In this document: piece after piece, positions 33,695 to 42,616 of the stretch
Position numbering within the stretch: the stretch's first letter is position 1
How the letters are laid out: each line of letters starts with the position of its first letter
Assembly: GCF_037943105.1 (NCBI RefSeq)
Contig: NZ_CP149803.1
Span: 1,984,001 to 2,048,000, forward strand
Reading direction: 5' to 3'
From: Pseudomonas sp. TMP9
Lineage (GTDB): Bacteria; Pseudomonadota; Gammaproteobacteria; Pseudomonadales; Pseudomonadaceae
DNA length: 64,000 bases
The notes under the pieces: generated by a model
What the model saw: the letters and a program-made list of their open reading frames with translations, nothing else
The model's database searches: none
What the model was told of the DNA's origin: nothing
Position numbers and translations under genes: made by a program

Positions 33695-36304
33695 GTGCTT
33701 GAAGCCTATCGCAAACATGTAGCAGAGCGTGCCGCTCAGGGTATCGTGCCCCAGCCGCTGAACGCCGAACAAACCGCAGGCCTGATCGAGCTGCTGAAAA
33801 CCCCACCCGCCGGCGAAGATGCCGTTCTGCTCGACCTGATCACCAACCGCGTGCCGCCGGGCGTCGATGAAGCCGCCTATGTAAAGGCCGGGTTTCTCTC
33901 TGCCGTTGCCAAAGGCGAAGCCACCTCCCCGCTGATCAGTGCACAACACGCTGTTGAGCTACTGGGCACCATGCAAGGCGGTTACAACATCGCCACGCTG
34001 GTAGAGCTGCTTGATGACAACGCACTGGCTGCCGTGACTGCCGAGCAACTGAAGCACACCCTGCTGATGTTCGACGCCTTCCACGACGTCGCTGAAAAAG
34101 CCAAGAACGGTAACGCACACGCTAAAGGTGTCATGCAGTCTTGGGCAGATGGCGAGTGGTTCAAAAACCGTCCAACCCTGGCCGATAAAATCAGCCTGCG
34201 CGTCTTCAAAGTCACCGGCGAAACCAACACCGACGACCTGTCCCCAGCACCAGATGCTTGGTCACGCCCGGACATCCCTCTGCACGCCCTGGCCATGCTG
34301 AAAATGGCTCGCGACGGCATCGTGCCGGACGAGCAAGGCGTAACCGGCCCGATGAAGCAAATCGAAACCATGCGTGGCGAAGGCTTCCCGATCGCTTACG
34401 TAGGTGACGTGGTCGGTACTGGCTCCTCGCGCAAATCCGCCACCAACTCGGTGCTGTGGTTCTTCGGCGACGACATCCCTAACGTGCCGAACAAGCGCGC
34501 TGGTGGTTTCTGCTTCGGCAGCAAAATTGCGCCCATTTTCTACAACACCATGGAAGATGCGGGCGCTCTGCCAATCGAATTCGACGTGTCGAACATGCAC
34601 ATGGGCGACGTAATCGACCTGTACCCGCATGCCGGCAAAGTTTGCAAGCACGGCACTGACGAAGTCCTGACCACCTTCGAAATGAAGACGCCAGTTCTGC
34701 TTGACGAAGTCCGCGCTGGCGGCCGTATCCCGCTGATCATTGGTCGCGGTCTGACCGAGAAAGCGCGCGCTGAACTGGGTCTTGGCCCAACTGATCTGTT
34801 CAAGCTGCCTGAGCCGCCGGCCGCCAGCACCAAGGGCTTCACTCTGGCGCAGAAGATGGTTGGCAAGGCTTGCGGTCTGGCGGAAGGTCAAGGCGTACGC
34901 CCTGGCACTTACTGCGAACCGAAGATGACCACCGTCGGCTCCCAGGACACTACTGGCCCGATGACCCGTGACGAGCTGAAAGACCTGGCTTGCCTGGGCT
35001 TCTCCGCTGACCTGGTCATGCAGTCGTTCTGCCACACCGCGGCGTACCCAAAGCCAATCGACGTGACCACCCACCACACCCTGCCGGACTTCATCCGCAC
35101 CCGTGGCGGCGTGTCTTTGCGTCCTGGCGACGGCATCATCCACAGCTGGCTGAACCGCATGCTGTTGCCGGACACTGTCGGCACCGGTGGTGACTCGCAC
35201 ACCCGTTTCCCGATGGGCATTTCGTTCCCAGCCGGTTCCGGCCTGGTCGCGTTCGCTGCAGCCACCGGCGTGATGCCGCTGGACATGCCAGAGTCCATTT
35301 TGGTGCGCTTCAAAGGCAAGCTGCAACCAGGCATCACCCTGCGTGACCTGGTACATGCCATCCCTTATGTGGCCATTCAGAAAGGCCTGCTGACTGTCGA
35401 GAAAAAAGGCAAGATCAATGCCTTCTCGGGTCGCATCCTCGAGATCGAAGGCTTGGAAGAGCTGACGGTAGAGCAAGCCTTCGAGCTGTCCGACGCCTCT
35501 GCCGAGCGTTCGGCTGCTGGCTGCACCATTAAAATGCCAGAAAAGGCGATTGCCGAGTACCTGCGCTCGAACATCACCCTGCTGCGCTGGATGATCAGCG
35601 AAGGCTACGGCGATGCGCGCACCATGGAGCGCCGCGCTCAAGCGATGGAAGCGTGGTTGGCTGAGCCTAAGCTGATGACCGCTGACAAAGACGCTGAGTA
35701 CGCCGAGATCATCGAAATCGATCTGGCCGACATCAACGAGCCGGTTCTCTGCGCACCGAATGACCCGGACGATGCCCGTCTGCTGTCGACCGTTGCCGGC
35801 GAAAAGATCGACGAAGTGTTCATCGGTTCGTGCATGACCAACATCGGCCACTTCCGCGCAGCCGGCAAGCTGCTGGAAAAAGTCGAAGGTTCGCTGCCAA
35901 CCCGCCTGTGGCTCTCGCCGCCGACCAAGATGGACCAGCATCAGCTGACCGAAGAAGGCTACTACGGCATCTACGGCAAAGCTGGCGCACGTTTGGAAAT
36001 GCCAGGTTGCTCGCTGTGCATGGGTAACCAAGCGCGCGTTGAGCCGAACTCCACCGTGGTATCCACCTCAACCCGTAACTTCCCCAACCGTCTGGGTGAT
36101 GGCGCCAACGTCTACCTGGCTTCGGCCGAGTTGGCGGCGGTTGCAGCAATCACTGGCAAACTGCCGACTGTTGCGGAGTACATGGTCTACGCGAAAGAAA
36201 TCGACACCATGGCAGCGGACGTTTACCGCTACCTGAGTTTCGACCAGATCGCCGAGTTCCGTGAAGCGGCTGCGAACGCCAACATCCCGGTCGTTCAAGC
36301 CTAA
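33695..36304 (+). CDS. acnB: Aconitase B
   Basis: AcnB is the main TCA-cycle aconitase, converting citrate to isocitrate, and also handles 2-methylisocitrate. The length is exactly 869 aa from a GTG start (VLEAYRKHVAERAAQG), preceded by GAGGG nine bases upstream; this matches Pseudomonas AcnB as I recall it. The order is HEAT-like N-terminal domain, swivel domain (about 165-380), and catalytic core. The three [4Fe-4S] cysteines are Cys713 (GSCMTNIG), Cys772 and Cys775 (GCSLCMGNQ). Use of GTG rather than ATG is notable for so abundant an enzyme. A strong terminator follows. Confidence 0.97.
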   Translation: MLEAYRKHVAERAAQGIVPQPLNAEQTAGLIELLKTPPAGEDAVLLDLITNRVPPGVDEAAYVKAGFLSAVAKGEATSPLISAQHAVELLGTMQGGYNIATLVELLDDNALAAVTAEQLKHTLLMFDAFHDVAEKAKNGNAHAKGVMQSWADGEWFKNRPTLADKISLRVFKVTGETNTDDLSPAPDAWSRPDIPLHALAMLKMARDGIVPDEQGVTGPMKQIETMRGEGFPIAYVGDVVGTGSSRKSATNSVLWFFGDDIPNVPNKRAGGFCFGSKIAPIFYNTMEDAGALPIEFDVSNMHMGDVIDLYPHAGKVCKHGTDEVLTTFEMKTPVLLDEVRAGGRIPLIIGRGLTEKARAELGLGPTDLFKLPEPPAASTKGFTLAQKMVGKACGLAEGQGVRPGTYCEPKMTTVGSQDTTGPMTRDELKDLACLGFSADLVMQSFCHTAAYPKPIDVTTHHTLPDFIRTRGGVSLRPGDGIIHSWLNRMLLPDTVGTGGDSHTRFPMGISFPAGSGLVAFAAATGVMPLDMPESILVRFKGKLQPGITLRDLVHAIPYVAIQKGLLTVEKKGKINAFSGRILEIEGLEELTVEQAFELSDASAERSAAGCTIKMPEKAIAEYLRSNITLLRWMISEGYGDARTMERRAQAMEAWLAEPKLMTADKDAEYAEIIEIDLADINEPVLCAPNDPDDARLLSTVAGEKIDEVFIGSCMTNIGHFRAAGKLLEKVEGSLPTRLWLSPPTKMDQHQLTEEGYYGIYGKAGARLEMPGCSLCMGNQARVEPNSTVVSTSTRNFPNRLGDGANVYLASAELAAVAAITGKLPTVAEYMVYAKEIDTMAADVYRYLSFDQIAEFREAAANANIPVVQA

Positions 36305-36334
36305 CGAAACAACGCATCGCGCTGCACGTGTAAA

Positions 36335-36370
36335 GAGAAGCCCCGCCTTGTGCGGGGCTTCTCGTTTTTT
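36335..36370 (+). terminator. Intrinsic terminator of acnB
   Basis: A perfect 12-bp stem, GAGAAGCCCCGC/GCGGGGCTTCTC, with a CTTGT loop is followed by GTTTTTT. Confidence 0.95.
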
Positions 36371-36400
36371 GACTCACAGGCTCCTCCCAAGCACATGGCA

Positions 36401-36515
36401 TATGCCTTGCTTTGGCTTAAGGCATAGAGTGTTTCCAAAGGCGGAAACGGCTTAAATAGACAATGGTGTCGTTCTGATCGCCGACTAATTTCGGCGCTTG
36501 GCACGGCACCTTTTT
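36401..36515 (+). promoter_or_regulatory. Putative NasT-responsive leader of nasST
   Basis: Three stems precede nasS. Stem 1 (36401-36426) is TATGCCTT/AAGGCATA. Stem 2 (36431-36448) is GTTTCC-AAAGGC-GGAAAC, a six-base loop with A at position 1 and G at 4, the rule for ANTAR targets. Stem 3 (36465-36510) is GGTGTCG/CGGCACC enclosing GCCGA-CTAATT-TCGGC, followed by TTTTT, which looks like an intrinsic terminator. This suggests NasT antiterminates its own operon. Confidence 0.5.
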
Positions 36516-36538
36516 GCTTTGGGCATAGGGAAAGCACC

Positions 36539-37735
36539 ATGAATGAGCACGACATCAGCCGCCGCGCTGCGCCGGAAAAGCCAGTCCTGAATATCGGCTT
36601 TATGGCCCTCACCGACGCAGCCTCCGTTATCGTCGCTGCCACTCAGGGTTTTGCCGAGAAACATGGGCTGACCCTCAACCTGCAACGCCAGGCCTCCTGG
36701 GCCACGTTGCGTGACAAATTACTGAGCGGCGAATTGGACGCCGCTCATAGCCTCTACGGGCTGGTCTACGGTGTGCAATTAGGCCTCTGCGGTGCGCCAG
36801 CCACTGATATGGCCGTGCTCATGGGCCTTAACCAGAACGGCCAGAGCATTAACCTATCGCCTGCGCTACAAGCTGCCGGCGTGAGCACTGCTAGCGCACT
36901 GGCGCAACGCACGCACCAGTCTGGCGCAAAATTAATATTCGCCCAGACCTTCCCCACCGGCACGCACGCTATGTGGCTGAATTACTGGCTGGCCAGTCAA
37001 GGCATTCACCCGCTGACAGATGTCGACAGCGTCGTCGTGCCGCCGCCGCAAATGCTTGCCCACCTTAAGGCACGGCGCATCGATGGTTTCTGTGTTGGCG
37101 AGCCCTGGAGCGCCCAGGCGGTGGATGAACAAATGGGTTGCACCCTGACCACCAGCCAGGCGATATGGCCCGATCACCCGGAAAAAGTCTTGGCTTGCAC
37201 CCATCAATTTACCGAGCAGTGCCCTAACAGCGCCCGCGCCTTGATCATGGCGGTGCTGGAAGCCAGTCGGTTTATTGATGAGAGTGAAGAAAACCGTCGC
37301 AGTGCGGCTCAACTGCTCAGTGGCAGCGAGTATGTCGACGCGCCGCTCTCGGCTATCCAACCGCGCTTCCTCGGCCAGTACCAAGACGGTCTCGGCCATG
37401 CCTGGCAGGACGCACACCCACTACGTTTTCATGCAGGCGGTGAAGTCAATCAGCCCTACCTGTCTGATGGCATGTGGTTTATGACCCAGTTTCGCCGCTG
37501 GGGCCTGCTGCGTGAAGACCCGGACTACCTGACCATCGCCCGCCAAGTCCAGCAACTCGACCTCTACCGCCAGGCTGCAGAGTCCCTCGGTATCGCCGTA
37601 CCAAGCGAGATGCGCAGCAGCCAATTGCTCGGTGGCCAGATTTGGGACGGCAACGATCCGGCCGGCTATGCCCGCAGCTTTGCCCTGCACGCCCTGGTTG
37701 ATGCGCCGATCGGCGCCCAGCAGGAGAGTCGCTAA
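36539..37735 (+). CDS. nasS: NasS nitrate/nitrite sensor
   Basis: A 398-residue cytosolic protein homologous to the nitrate-binding protein NrtA/NasF but lacking a signal peptide. In NasS-NasT systems it binds NasT without nitrate and releases it when nitrate or nitrite binds. NrtA-like features include LNIGFMALTDAASVIVA, FPTGTHAMWLNYWLASQGI, PPPQMLAHLKARRIDGFCVGEPW and WPDHPEKVLACT. GGAAAG precedes its ATG. It lies immediately upstream of nasT and shares about the same layout as the transporter protein at 41171. Confidence 0.93.
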   Translation: MNEHDISRRAAPEKPVLNIGFMALTDAASVIVAATQGFAEKHGLTLNLQRQASWATLRDKLLSGELDAAHSLYGLVYGVQLGLCGAPATDMAVLMGLNQNGQSINLSPALQAAGVSTASALAQRTHQSGAKLIFAQTFPTGTHAMWLNYWLASQGIHPLTDVDSVVVPPPQMLAHLKARRIDGFCVGEPWSAQAVDEQMGCTLTTSQAIWPDHPEKVLACTHQFTEQCPNSARALIMAVLEASRFIDESEENRRSAAQLLSGSEYVDAPLSAIQPRFLGQYQDGLGHAWQDAHPLRFHAGGEVNQPYLSDGMWFMTQFRRWGLLREDPDYLTIARQVQQLDLYRQAAESLGIAVPSEMRSSQLLGGQIWDGNDPAGYARSFALHALVDAPIGAQQESR

Positions 37736-37736
37736 T

Positions 37737-38315
37737 ATGCTGCGCATACTGCTGATCAATGACACGCCCAAAAAAGTTGGACGCCTCAAAGCGGCACTTA
37801 TTGAGGCCGGCTTTGAGGTGATTGATGAGTCAGGCCTGACCATCGACTTGCCCGAGCGCGTCGAGGCGGTTCGTCCTGATGTGATTCTGATCGATACCGA
37901 ATCACCCAGCCGCGATGTGATGGAACAGGTGGTGCTGGTCAGCCGCGACCAGCCGCGCCCAATTGTGATGTTCACCGACGAGCACGACCCAGGCGTTATG
38001 CGCCAAGCGATCCAGAGCGGCGTCAGCGCTTATATCGTCGAGGGTATTCACGTCCAACGCCTGCAACCGATCCTTGATGTGGCCATGGCGCGCTTCGAAA
38101 GCGACCAGGCACTGCGCGCTCAGTTGCAGGCGCGCGATGCACAGTTAGCCGAACGAAAGCGCATTGAGTTAGCCAAGGGTTTGTTGATGAAGATGAAAAG
38201 CTGCGACGAGGAACAGGCCTACACCTTGATGCGCCGTCAAGCCATGAGTCGCCAGCAGAAACTGGCGCACGTCGCTGAACAGATCATCGCCATGCACGAC
38301 ATGCTCGGCAGCTAA
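37737..38315 (+). CDS. nasT: NasT ANTAR-domain antiterminator
   Basis: A 192-residue regulator that binds leader RNA and prevents transcription termination in nitrate genes. The receiver-like domain (about 1-120) retains Asp53 (DVILIDTESP), and the C-terminal ANTAR domain (about 130-190) reads ELAKGLLMKMKSCDEEQAYTLMRRQAMSR. The start codon follows the nasS stop by one base, with AGGAGA inside the end of nasS, so the two are coupled. Targets in this window are the leaders at 41035-41170 and 45259-45469, and possibly its own operon. Confidence 0.95.
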   Translation: MLRILLINDTPKKVGRLKAALIEAGFEVIDESGLTIDLPERVEAVRPDVILIDTESPSRDVMEQVVLVSRDQPRPIVMFTDEHDPGVMRQAIQSGVSAYIVEGIHVQRLQPILDVAMARFESDQALRAQLQARDAQLAERKRIELAKGLLMKMKSCDEEQAYTLMRRQAMSRQQKLAHVAEQIIAMHDMLGS

Positions 38316-38475
38316 AGAGGCTTGCAGGTACCACACGTTCTTGCAGCTGTGTTGCAAAATTTGCCGGCAACTGCTCTAGACAGAGGGCTGGCGCGCCGCT
38401 TATCTTCGCCATCTGGCCAGTGCACTGGCCAACGTCGCTCGGACGGTTCCGGGCGCTTACGTTTGCGAGATAGAC

Positions 38476-39708
38476 ATGACTGACACACGTGCGCCGCGCC
38501 GCTTTGCGCGCATCGATCGACTCCCCCCTTACGTGTTCAACATCACGGCCGAGCTGAAGATGGCCGCGCGTCGCCGCGGCGAAGATATTATCGACTTCAG
38601 CATGGGCAACCCCGACGGACCTACGCCGCCTCATATCGTTGAGAAGCTGGTGCAAGTCGCCCAGCGTGAAGACACCCATGGCTACTCCACTTCGCGCGGT
38701 ATTCCGCGTCTGCGCCGCGCCATTTCTCGCTGGTACAAAGACCGCTACGCGGTCGAGATTGACCCGGAAAGCGAAGCCATTGTCACCATCGGCTCCAAGG
38801 AAGGCCTGGCCCACCTGATGCTCGCCACCCTAGACCATGGCGATACGGTGCTGGTACCCAACCCCAGCTACCCGATTCATATATACGGCGCAGTAATCGC
38901 CGGGGCGCAGGTGCGTTCAGTTCCACTGATCCCCGGCGTAGACTTCTTCGCCGAGTTGGAGCGGGCGATTCGAGAGTCGATCCCTAAACCGAAAATGATG
39001 ATCCTCGGTTTCCCCTCCAACCCCACCGCGCAGTGCGTAGAGCTGGATTTTTTCGAGCGCGTAGTGGCCCTGGCCAAACAATATGACGTGCTGGTCATTC
39101 ACGATCTGGCCTACGCCGACATTGTTTACGACGGCTGGAAAGCCCCGTCGATCATGCAGGTTCCGGGTGCCAAGGACATCGCCGTGGAGTTTTTCACCCT
39201 GTCGAAAAGCTACAACATGGCCGGTTGGCGCATCGGCTTTATGGTGGGCAATAAGGAACTGGTCAACGCTCTGGCGCGGATCAAGAGCTACCACGACTAC
39301 GGCACCTTCACCCCGCTGCAGGTGGCGGCGATTGCTGCCCTCGAAGGTGACCAGCAATGCGTGCGTGATATCGCCGAGCAATACCGGCAGCGGCGCAACG
39401 TGCTGGTTAAGGGCCTGCATGAGCTGGGTTGGATGGTCGAAAACCCTAAAGCCTCGATGTACGTCTGGGCCAAGATACCTCAGCAGTACGCCCAGCTTGG
39501 CTCATTGGATTTCGCTAAGAAGCTGCTGCTGGAGGCCAAAGTCTGCGTATCGCCCGGTATCGGCTTCGGTGATTACGGCGATGACCATGTGCGTTTTGCC
39601 TTGATTGAAAACCAAGACCGTATTCGCCAAGCCCTTCGCGGGATCAAAACCATGTTCCGCGCAGATGGTCTGCTGCCAGCCAACAAGGCCAAGGTCGACA
39701 GCGAGTAA
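38476..39708 (+). CDS. alaC: Alanine aminotransferase (AlaC-type, PLP-dependent)
   Basis: A 410-residue class I aminotransferase that makes alanine from pyruvate and glutamate. The PLP lysine is in [17 protein letters not shown], the phosphate-binding region is [11 protein letters not shown], and [12 protein letters not shown] and [13 protein letters not shown] are typical of AlaC. The opening [22 protein letters not shown] also fits. The gene separates nasST from the rest of the nitrate genes. A conserved link to nitrate use is not known to me, but both concern nitrogen assimilation. Confidence 0.92.
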   Translation: MTDTRAPRRFARIDRLPPYVFNITAELKMAARRRGEDIIDFSMGNPDGPTPPHIVEKLVQVAQREDTHGYSTSRGIPRLRRAISRWYKDRYAVEIDPESEAIVTIGSKEGLAHLMLATLDHGDTVLVPNPSYPIHIYGAVIAGAQVRSVPLIPGVDFFAELERAIRESIPKPKMMILGFPSNPTAQCVELDFFERVVALAKQYDVLVIHDLAYADIVYDGWKAPSIMQVPGAKDIAVEFFTLSKSYNMAGWRIGFMVGNKELVNALARIKSYHDYGTFTPLQVAAIAALEGDQQCVRDIAEQYRQRRNVLVKGLHELGWMVENPKASMYVWAKIPQQYAQLGSLDFAKKLLLEAKVCVSPGIGFGDYGDDHVRFALIENQDRIRQALRGIKTMFRADGLLPANKAKVDSE

Positions 39709-39714
39709 GCGTAA

Positions 39715-39738
39715 AGAGGGCACCGCGAGGTGCTCTCT
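39715..39738. terminator. Hairpin between convergent alaC and lipoprotein genes
   Basis: AGAGGGCACC pairs with GGTGCTCTCT (one G-T pair) around GCGA. It is not followed by a T-run, so termination is plausible only through the stem strength and position. Confidence 0.55.
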
Positions 39739-39744
39739 GACATT

Positions 39745-40137
39745 TCAGCCGGAGTAATCGAGTACCGTCCACACCCGACTAAGGCCCTCGGTTATCACAC
39801 AGCCGCTCTGGACCAATTGGTTGCCGCTGTGCAGCGACATCCGATTAGTCATGCCGTCGGCTGCATCGGAGCGTTCACTCAACCATTGCACACGCCCGCA
39901 ATTAGCCGTTTCCACCACGTAGCTGGCGGCCACGGCCAGGCCTTCGCTGGGCAGTTTGATCATGTCCACCACCGTACCCTGCTCCTCCACGCGCTTACCA
40001 TCGGCAACCAACACGGCCCACGCCTGGCCGTTTTCAATCACTAGGTAAGAGCCATTGGCGCGAGGTTGATCACGTTGCGGTTGCGCGCAACCGACCAAGA
40101 GGCTCGACAGCACAATTGTCATCAGCATCTGTTGCAT
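39745..40137 (-). CDS. Small outer-membrane-type lipoprotein, unknown function
   Basis: A 130-residue protein with a signal peptide and lipobox (SLLVGCAQ, Cys17), so it is lipid-anchored. Two further cysteines (TANCGRV and QSGCVIT) could form a disulfide in the mature domain. No family is recognised. The start at 40137 (MQQMLMTIVL) follows AAGGAG. It diverges from the SOS-controlled gene, and its start lies 104 bp from the LexA site, so LexA control of both is possible. Confidence 0.75.
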   Translation of the reverse strand: MQQMLMTIVLSSLLVGCAQPQRDQPRANGSYLVIENGQAWAVLVADGKRVEEQGTVVDMIKLPSEGLAVAASYVVETANCGRVQWLSERSDAADGMTNRMSLHSGNQLVQSGCVITEGLSRVWTVLDYSG

Positions 40138-40240
40138 TGTCAGTGACTCCTTTGCAGTACCTGTCGCCGTCGACTTTGCGGCGCACAGCGGGAGAGATCG
40201 AACAGGTATCGGATAAGACTGTGGGCTTACTATTATCGAA

Positions 40241-40260
40241 TACTGTTTATTTGTACAGTA
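40241..40260. promoter_or_regulatory. LexA (SOS) box
   Basis: TACTGTTTATTTGTACAGTA has the full TACTG-N10-CAGTA pattern of a LexA operator; the symmetry extends further (ATCGAA before, TTCGAT after). It lies 87 bp before the start of the 40347 gene and overlaps a likely promoter region. It points to DNA-damage control of that gene and perhaps of the divergent lipoprotein. Confidence 0.9.
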
Positions 40261-40346
40261 TTTTTCGATTACCCTTGGCCATGTCATCCAGCCAACCGTG
40301 CAAGCCTGAATACAGGCTCATACAAGGCGTTACCAGGAGTATCCAG

Positions 40347-40664
40347 ATGCTCGACGTACTGCAGTTGAAACACAGCGTAAACCGCATGCCCCTGGAAAAA
40401 GTCCGGGTCACCGTCAATGAATTACAGCTTGAAGGCATCGTCACCGAGGGCAAAACGCCGTTTAACCGGGTGCACTTCAACACCTGCTTTGCGGAGATCG
40501 AAGCCTTACTGCAGCGTGCCGGGTATCACCGCCAGCTGGATGTGGTCGGTTACCAGGGCCTGGCCTATGCCATGTTTGACCCCACGCGCTGGGAAGCAGT
40601 TGAAGTACTGCGTTGGCTTAAGGAGTTCACCGAAGAAGCGCAGCGCCGACCCGCTGCGCAGTAA
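40347..40664 (+). CDS. SOS-regulated small protein of unknown function
   Basis: A 105-residue cytosolic protein (MLDVLQLKHSVNRMPLEKVRV) with no family I can name. It is predicted alpha/beta, with an acidic and aromatic C-terminal half (AMFDPTRWEAVEVLRWLKEFTEE). AGGAG precedes the ATG by six bases. The LexA box upstream places it in the SOS regulon. P. aeruginosa has small LexA-controlled genes of unknown function (PA0922, from memory) that may be homologous, but that would need a search. Confidence 0.8.
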   Translation: MLDVLQLKHSVNRMPLEKVRVTVNELQLEGIVTEGKTPFNRVHFNTCFAEIEALLQRAGYHRQLDVVGYQGLAYAMFDPTRWEAVEVLRWLKEFTEEAQRRPAAQ

Positions 40665-41008
40665 CGCTGCACCGAGCAATGCGCCCACACAGCAGGTGGA
40701 TGAAGACGTTAGCGAAATGAGGCGAGGCGAAGCGGCGGCCAGCGAAGCGTTGCCCTCGCGCCTAATCCCAGCGAACCAAAAGCGTTCAAGCAAGCGCTTA
40801 GCTGCACGACTATGGTTCGTGATGGTGCCTGAATGGGCTGGCTGGGAAGCGCTGAATAACTGCTCAGTTATTTACTCAATAACTACAAACATAATTAGAT
40901 ATTGATCCTAACATTCTGTATTTAAACAAATTTAATCCGCTATTCGAGAATCTATAGAGGTCTCCTTAGGACCTTATATGCAATAGCACGCGTGGCATCT
41001 AACAAAGC
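40665..41008. other. Intergenic region upstream of the nas transporter promoter
   Basis: I see no supported gene here. Visible elements are an 8-bp palindrome, AATAACTG-CT-CAGTTATT (40855-40872), an AT-rich stretch (40860-40960), and a single NtrC-like half-site TGGTGC at about 40824. These could be enhancer elements for the sigma-54-like promoter at 41009. Confidence 0.45.
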
Positions 41009-41024
41009 TGGCAAGCCCCTTGCT
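41009..41024 (+). promoter_or_regulatory. Sigma-54-type promoter of the nitrate transporter operon
   Basis: TGGCAAGCCCCTTGCT keeps the invariant GG and GC of the -24/-12 elements with correct spacing; only the C of TGGCAC differs. The predicted transcription start is near 41035, leaving a leader of about 135 bases before nasF. Confidence 0.75.
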
Positions 41025-41055
41025 AAGACACTCGTAGACCTTACACCCGTCTTCA

Positions 41056-41145
41056 GATCGCCAACGGCGGTGATCGGGACGAATAGACAAAGACGTCAAA
41101 GGCAACCTGCTCAAGCTGGCAGCGTTGACCGTTGACGTCTTTTTT
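41056..41145 (+). promoter_or_regulatory. NasT-type leader with attenuator upstream of nasF
   Basis: Hairpin P1 (41056-41075) is GATCGCC-AACGGC-GGTGATC, with a six-base loop of the A1/G4 type bound by ANTAR proteins. It is followed by a long terminator stem (41089-41145): AAAGACGTCAA pairs with TTGACGTCTTT and runs into a T-run, and its apex is a second hexaloop, CTGCT-CAAGCT-GGCAG. NasT binding to the loops would prevent the terminator. Confidence 0.8.
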
Positions 41146-41170
41146 CGTTTCTGAGACTTGAGGAATCACC

Positions 41171-42559
41171 ATGCGTCATTTCAATACTCGCCGTTCCTTA
41201 CTGAAAAAAACCTTGGCCGGCTTCAGCTGCGCCGCTGCCCTGTTACTCAACCCGCTAAGCCTGCAGATGAGCCTGGCTGCCGAATTGGAAAAAGACGAAC
41301 TCAAACTCGGCTTTATTAAGCTAACCGATATGGCACCGCTGGCCATCGCTTACGAAAAGGGCTTCTTCGAAGAAGAAGGCCTCTACGTAACCTTGGAGGC
41401 GCAGGCCAACTGGAAGGTGCTACTGGACCGCGTGATCACCGGCGAGCTTGACGGCGCTCACATGCTTGCAGGCCAACCTCTGGGTGCCACCATCGGCTTC
41501 GGCACCAAGGCCGACATCGTCACCGCCTTTTCCATGGACCTCAACGGCAACGCCATCACCATGTCCAATGCCGTGTGGGAGGAAATGAAGAAGCATGTGC
41601 CGATGGAAAACGGCAAGCCGGTGCACCCAATCAAGGCCGATGTCCTGAAGCCGGTGATTGAGCAGTACAAGGCCAAAGGCAAGCCCTTCAACCTAGGCAT
41701 GGTCTTCCCGGTTTCCACCCATAACTATGAGCTGCGCTACTGGCTCGCCGCAGGTGGAATCAGCCCTGGTTTCTATGCCCCGGCCAAAGGCGACATTACC
41801 GGCACGCTGAATGCCGACGTCCTGCTTTCGGTTACACCACCCCCGCAAATGCCGGCTACCCTCGAAGCTGGCACCATCGATGGTTATAGCGTGGGTGAGC
41901 CTTGGAACCAGGCCGCTGTGTTCAAGGGTATCGGCGTGCCGGTAATCACCGACTACGAGATATGGAAGAACAATCCGGAAAAAGTACTGGGCGTTTCCAA
42001 AGGCTGGGCCGACGCCAACCCGGAAACCCACAAGCGCCTGATCAAGGCTCTTATCCGCGCCGGCATGTGGCTGGATGAAAATAACAATGCCAACCGCAAA
42101 GAAGCCGTAGAAATCCTTTCTCGTCCTGAGTACGTCGGCGCAGATGCCAAGGTAATTGCCAACTCGATGACTGGCACCTTTGAGTATGAAAAAGGTGATG
42201 TTCGCGACATACCTGACTTCAACGTGTTCTTCCGCTACAACGCCACCTACCCCTTCTACTCCGACGCCATCTGGTACCTGACGCAGATGCGGCGTTGGGG
42301 CCAGATCGGCGAAGTTAAGCCGGATAGCTGGTACTTCGACATTGCCAAGCAGGTGTATCTGCCGGCGGTGTATCGCAGTGCCGCTGATGAGCTGATTGCC
42401 GAAGGCAAAGCCAAAGCTGAGGACTTCCCGCCAGCCGCCGAAGAGGGCTTTCGCGCGCCGACCAATGAGTTTATCGATGGCCTGACCTACGATGGACGCA
42501 AGCCCAACGCCTACATCAACCAGTTCTCGATTGGTCTGAAAGCCGATACCGAGCTCTAA
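41171..42559 (+). CDS. nasF: Nitrate-binding protein of ABC transporter
   Basis: A 462-residue periplasmic nitrate/nitrite-binding protein (NrtA/NasF). The N-terminus [19 protein letters not shown] carries an RR motif of the Tat type. The mature protein shows [63 protein letters not shown] and NNPEKVLGV. The family resemblance to NasS at 36539 is evident. It is first in the operon with its permease and ATPase, behind the sigma-54 promoter and NasT leader. Confidence 0.93.
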   Translation: MRHFNTRRSLLKKTLAGFSCAAALLLNPLSLQMSLAAELEKDELKLGFIKLTDMAPLAIAYEKGFFEEEGLYVTLEAQANWKVLLDRVITGELDGAHMLAGQPLGATIGFGTKADIVTAFSMDLNGNAITMSNAVWEEMKKHVPMENGKPVHPIKADVLKPVIEQYKAKGKPFNLGMVFPVSTHNYELRYWLAAGGISPGFYAPAKGDITGTLNADVLLSVTPPPQMPATLEAGTIDGYSVGEPWNQAAVFKGIGVPVITDYEIWKNNPEKVLGVSKGWADANPETHKRLIKALIRAGMWLDENNNANRKEAVEILSRPEYVGADAKVIANSMTGTFEYEKGDVRDIPDFNVFFRYNATYPFYSDAIWYLTQMRRWGQIGEVKPDSWYFDIAKQVYLPAVYRSAADELIAEGKAKAEDFPPAAEEGFRAPTNEFIDGLTYDGRKPNAYINQFSIGLKADTEL

Positions 42560-42616
42560 ATTCGCCATTGCCTTAGGGGGCGAACCATTCGCCCCCTCTG
42601 TATCGAGTAAACGACA

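Noticed and set aside
34262..36031. 589-codon open frame antisense to acnB
   Set aside because: It lies wholly inside the highly conserved acnB gene. Its protein is rich in Arg, His and Gly as expected of a reverse-strand shadow in GC-rich DNA. No ribosome site or family motif.
40417..40905. Plus-strand frame running past the SOS gene into the nas upstream region
   Set aside because: It overlaps the better-supported 40347 gene in another frame and enters the AT-rich promoter zone. No ribosome site or motif.
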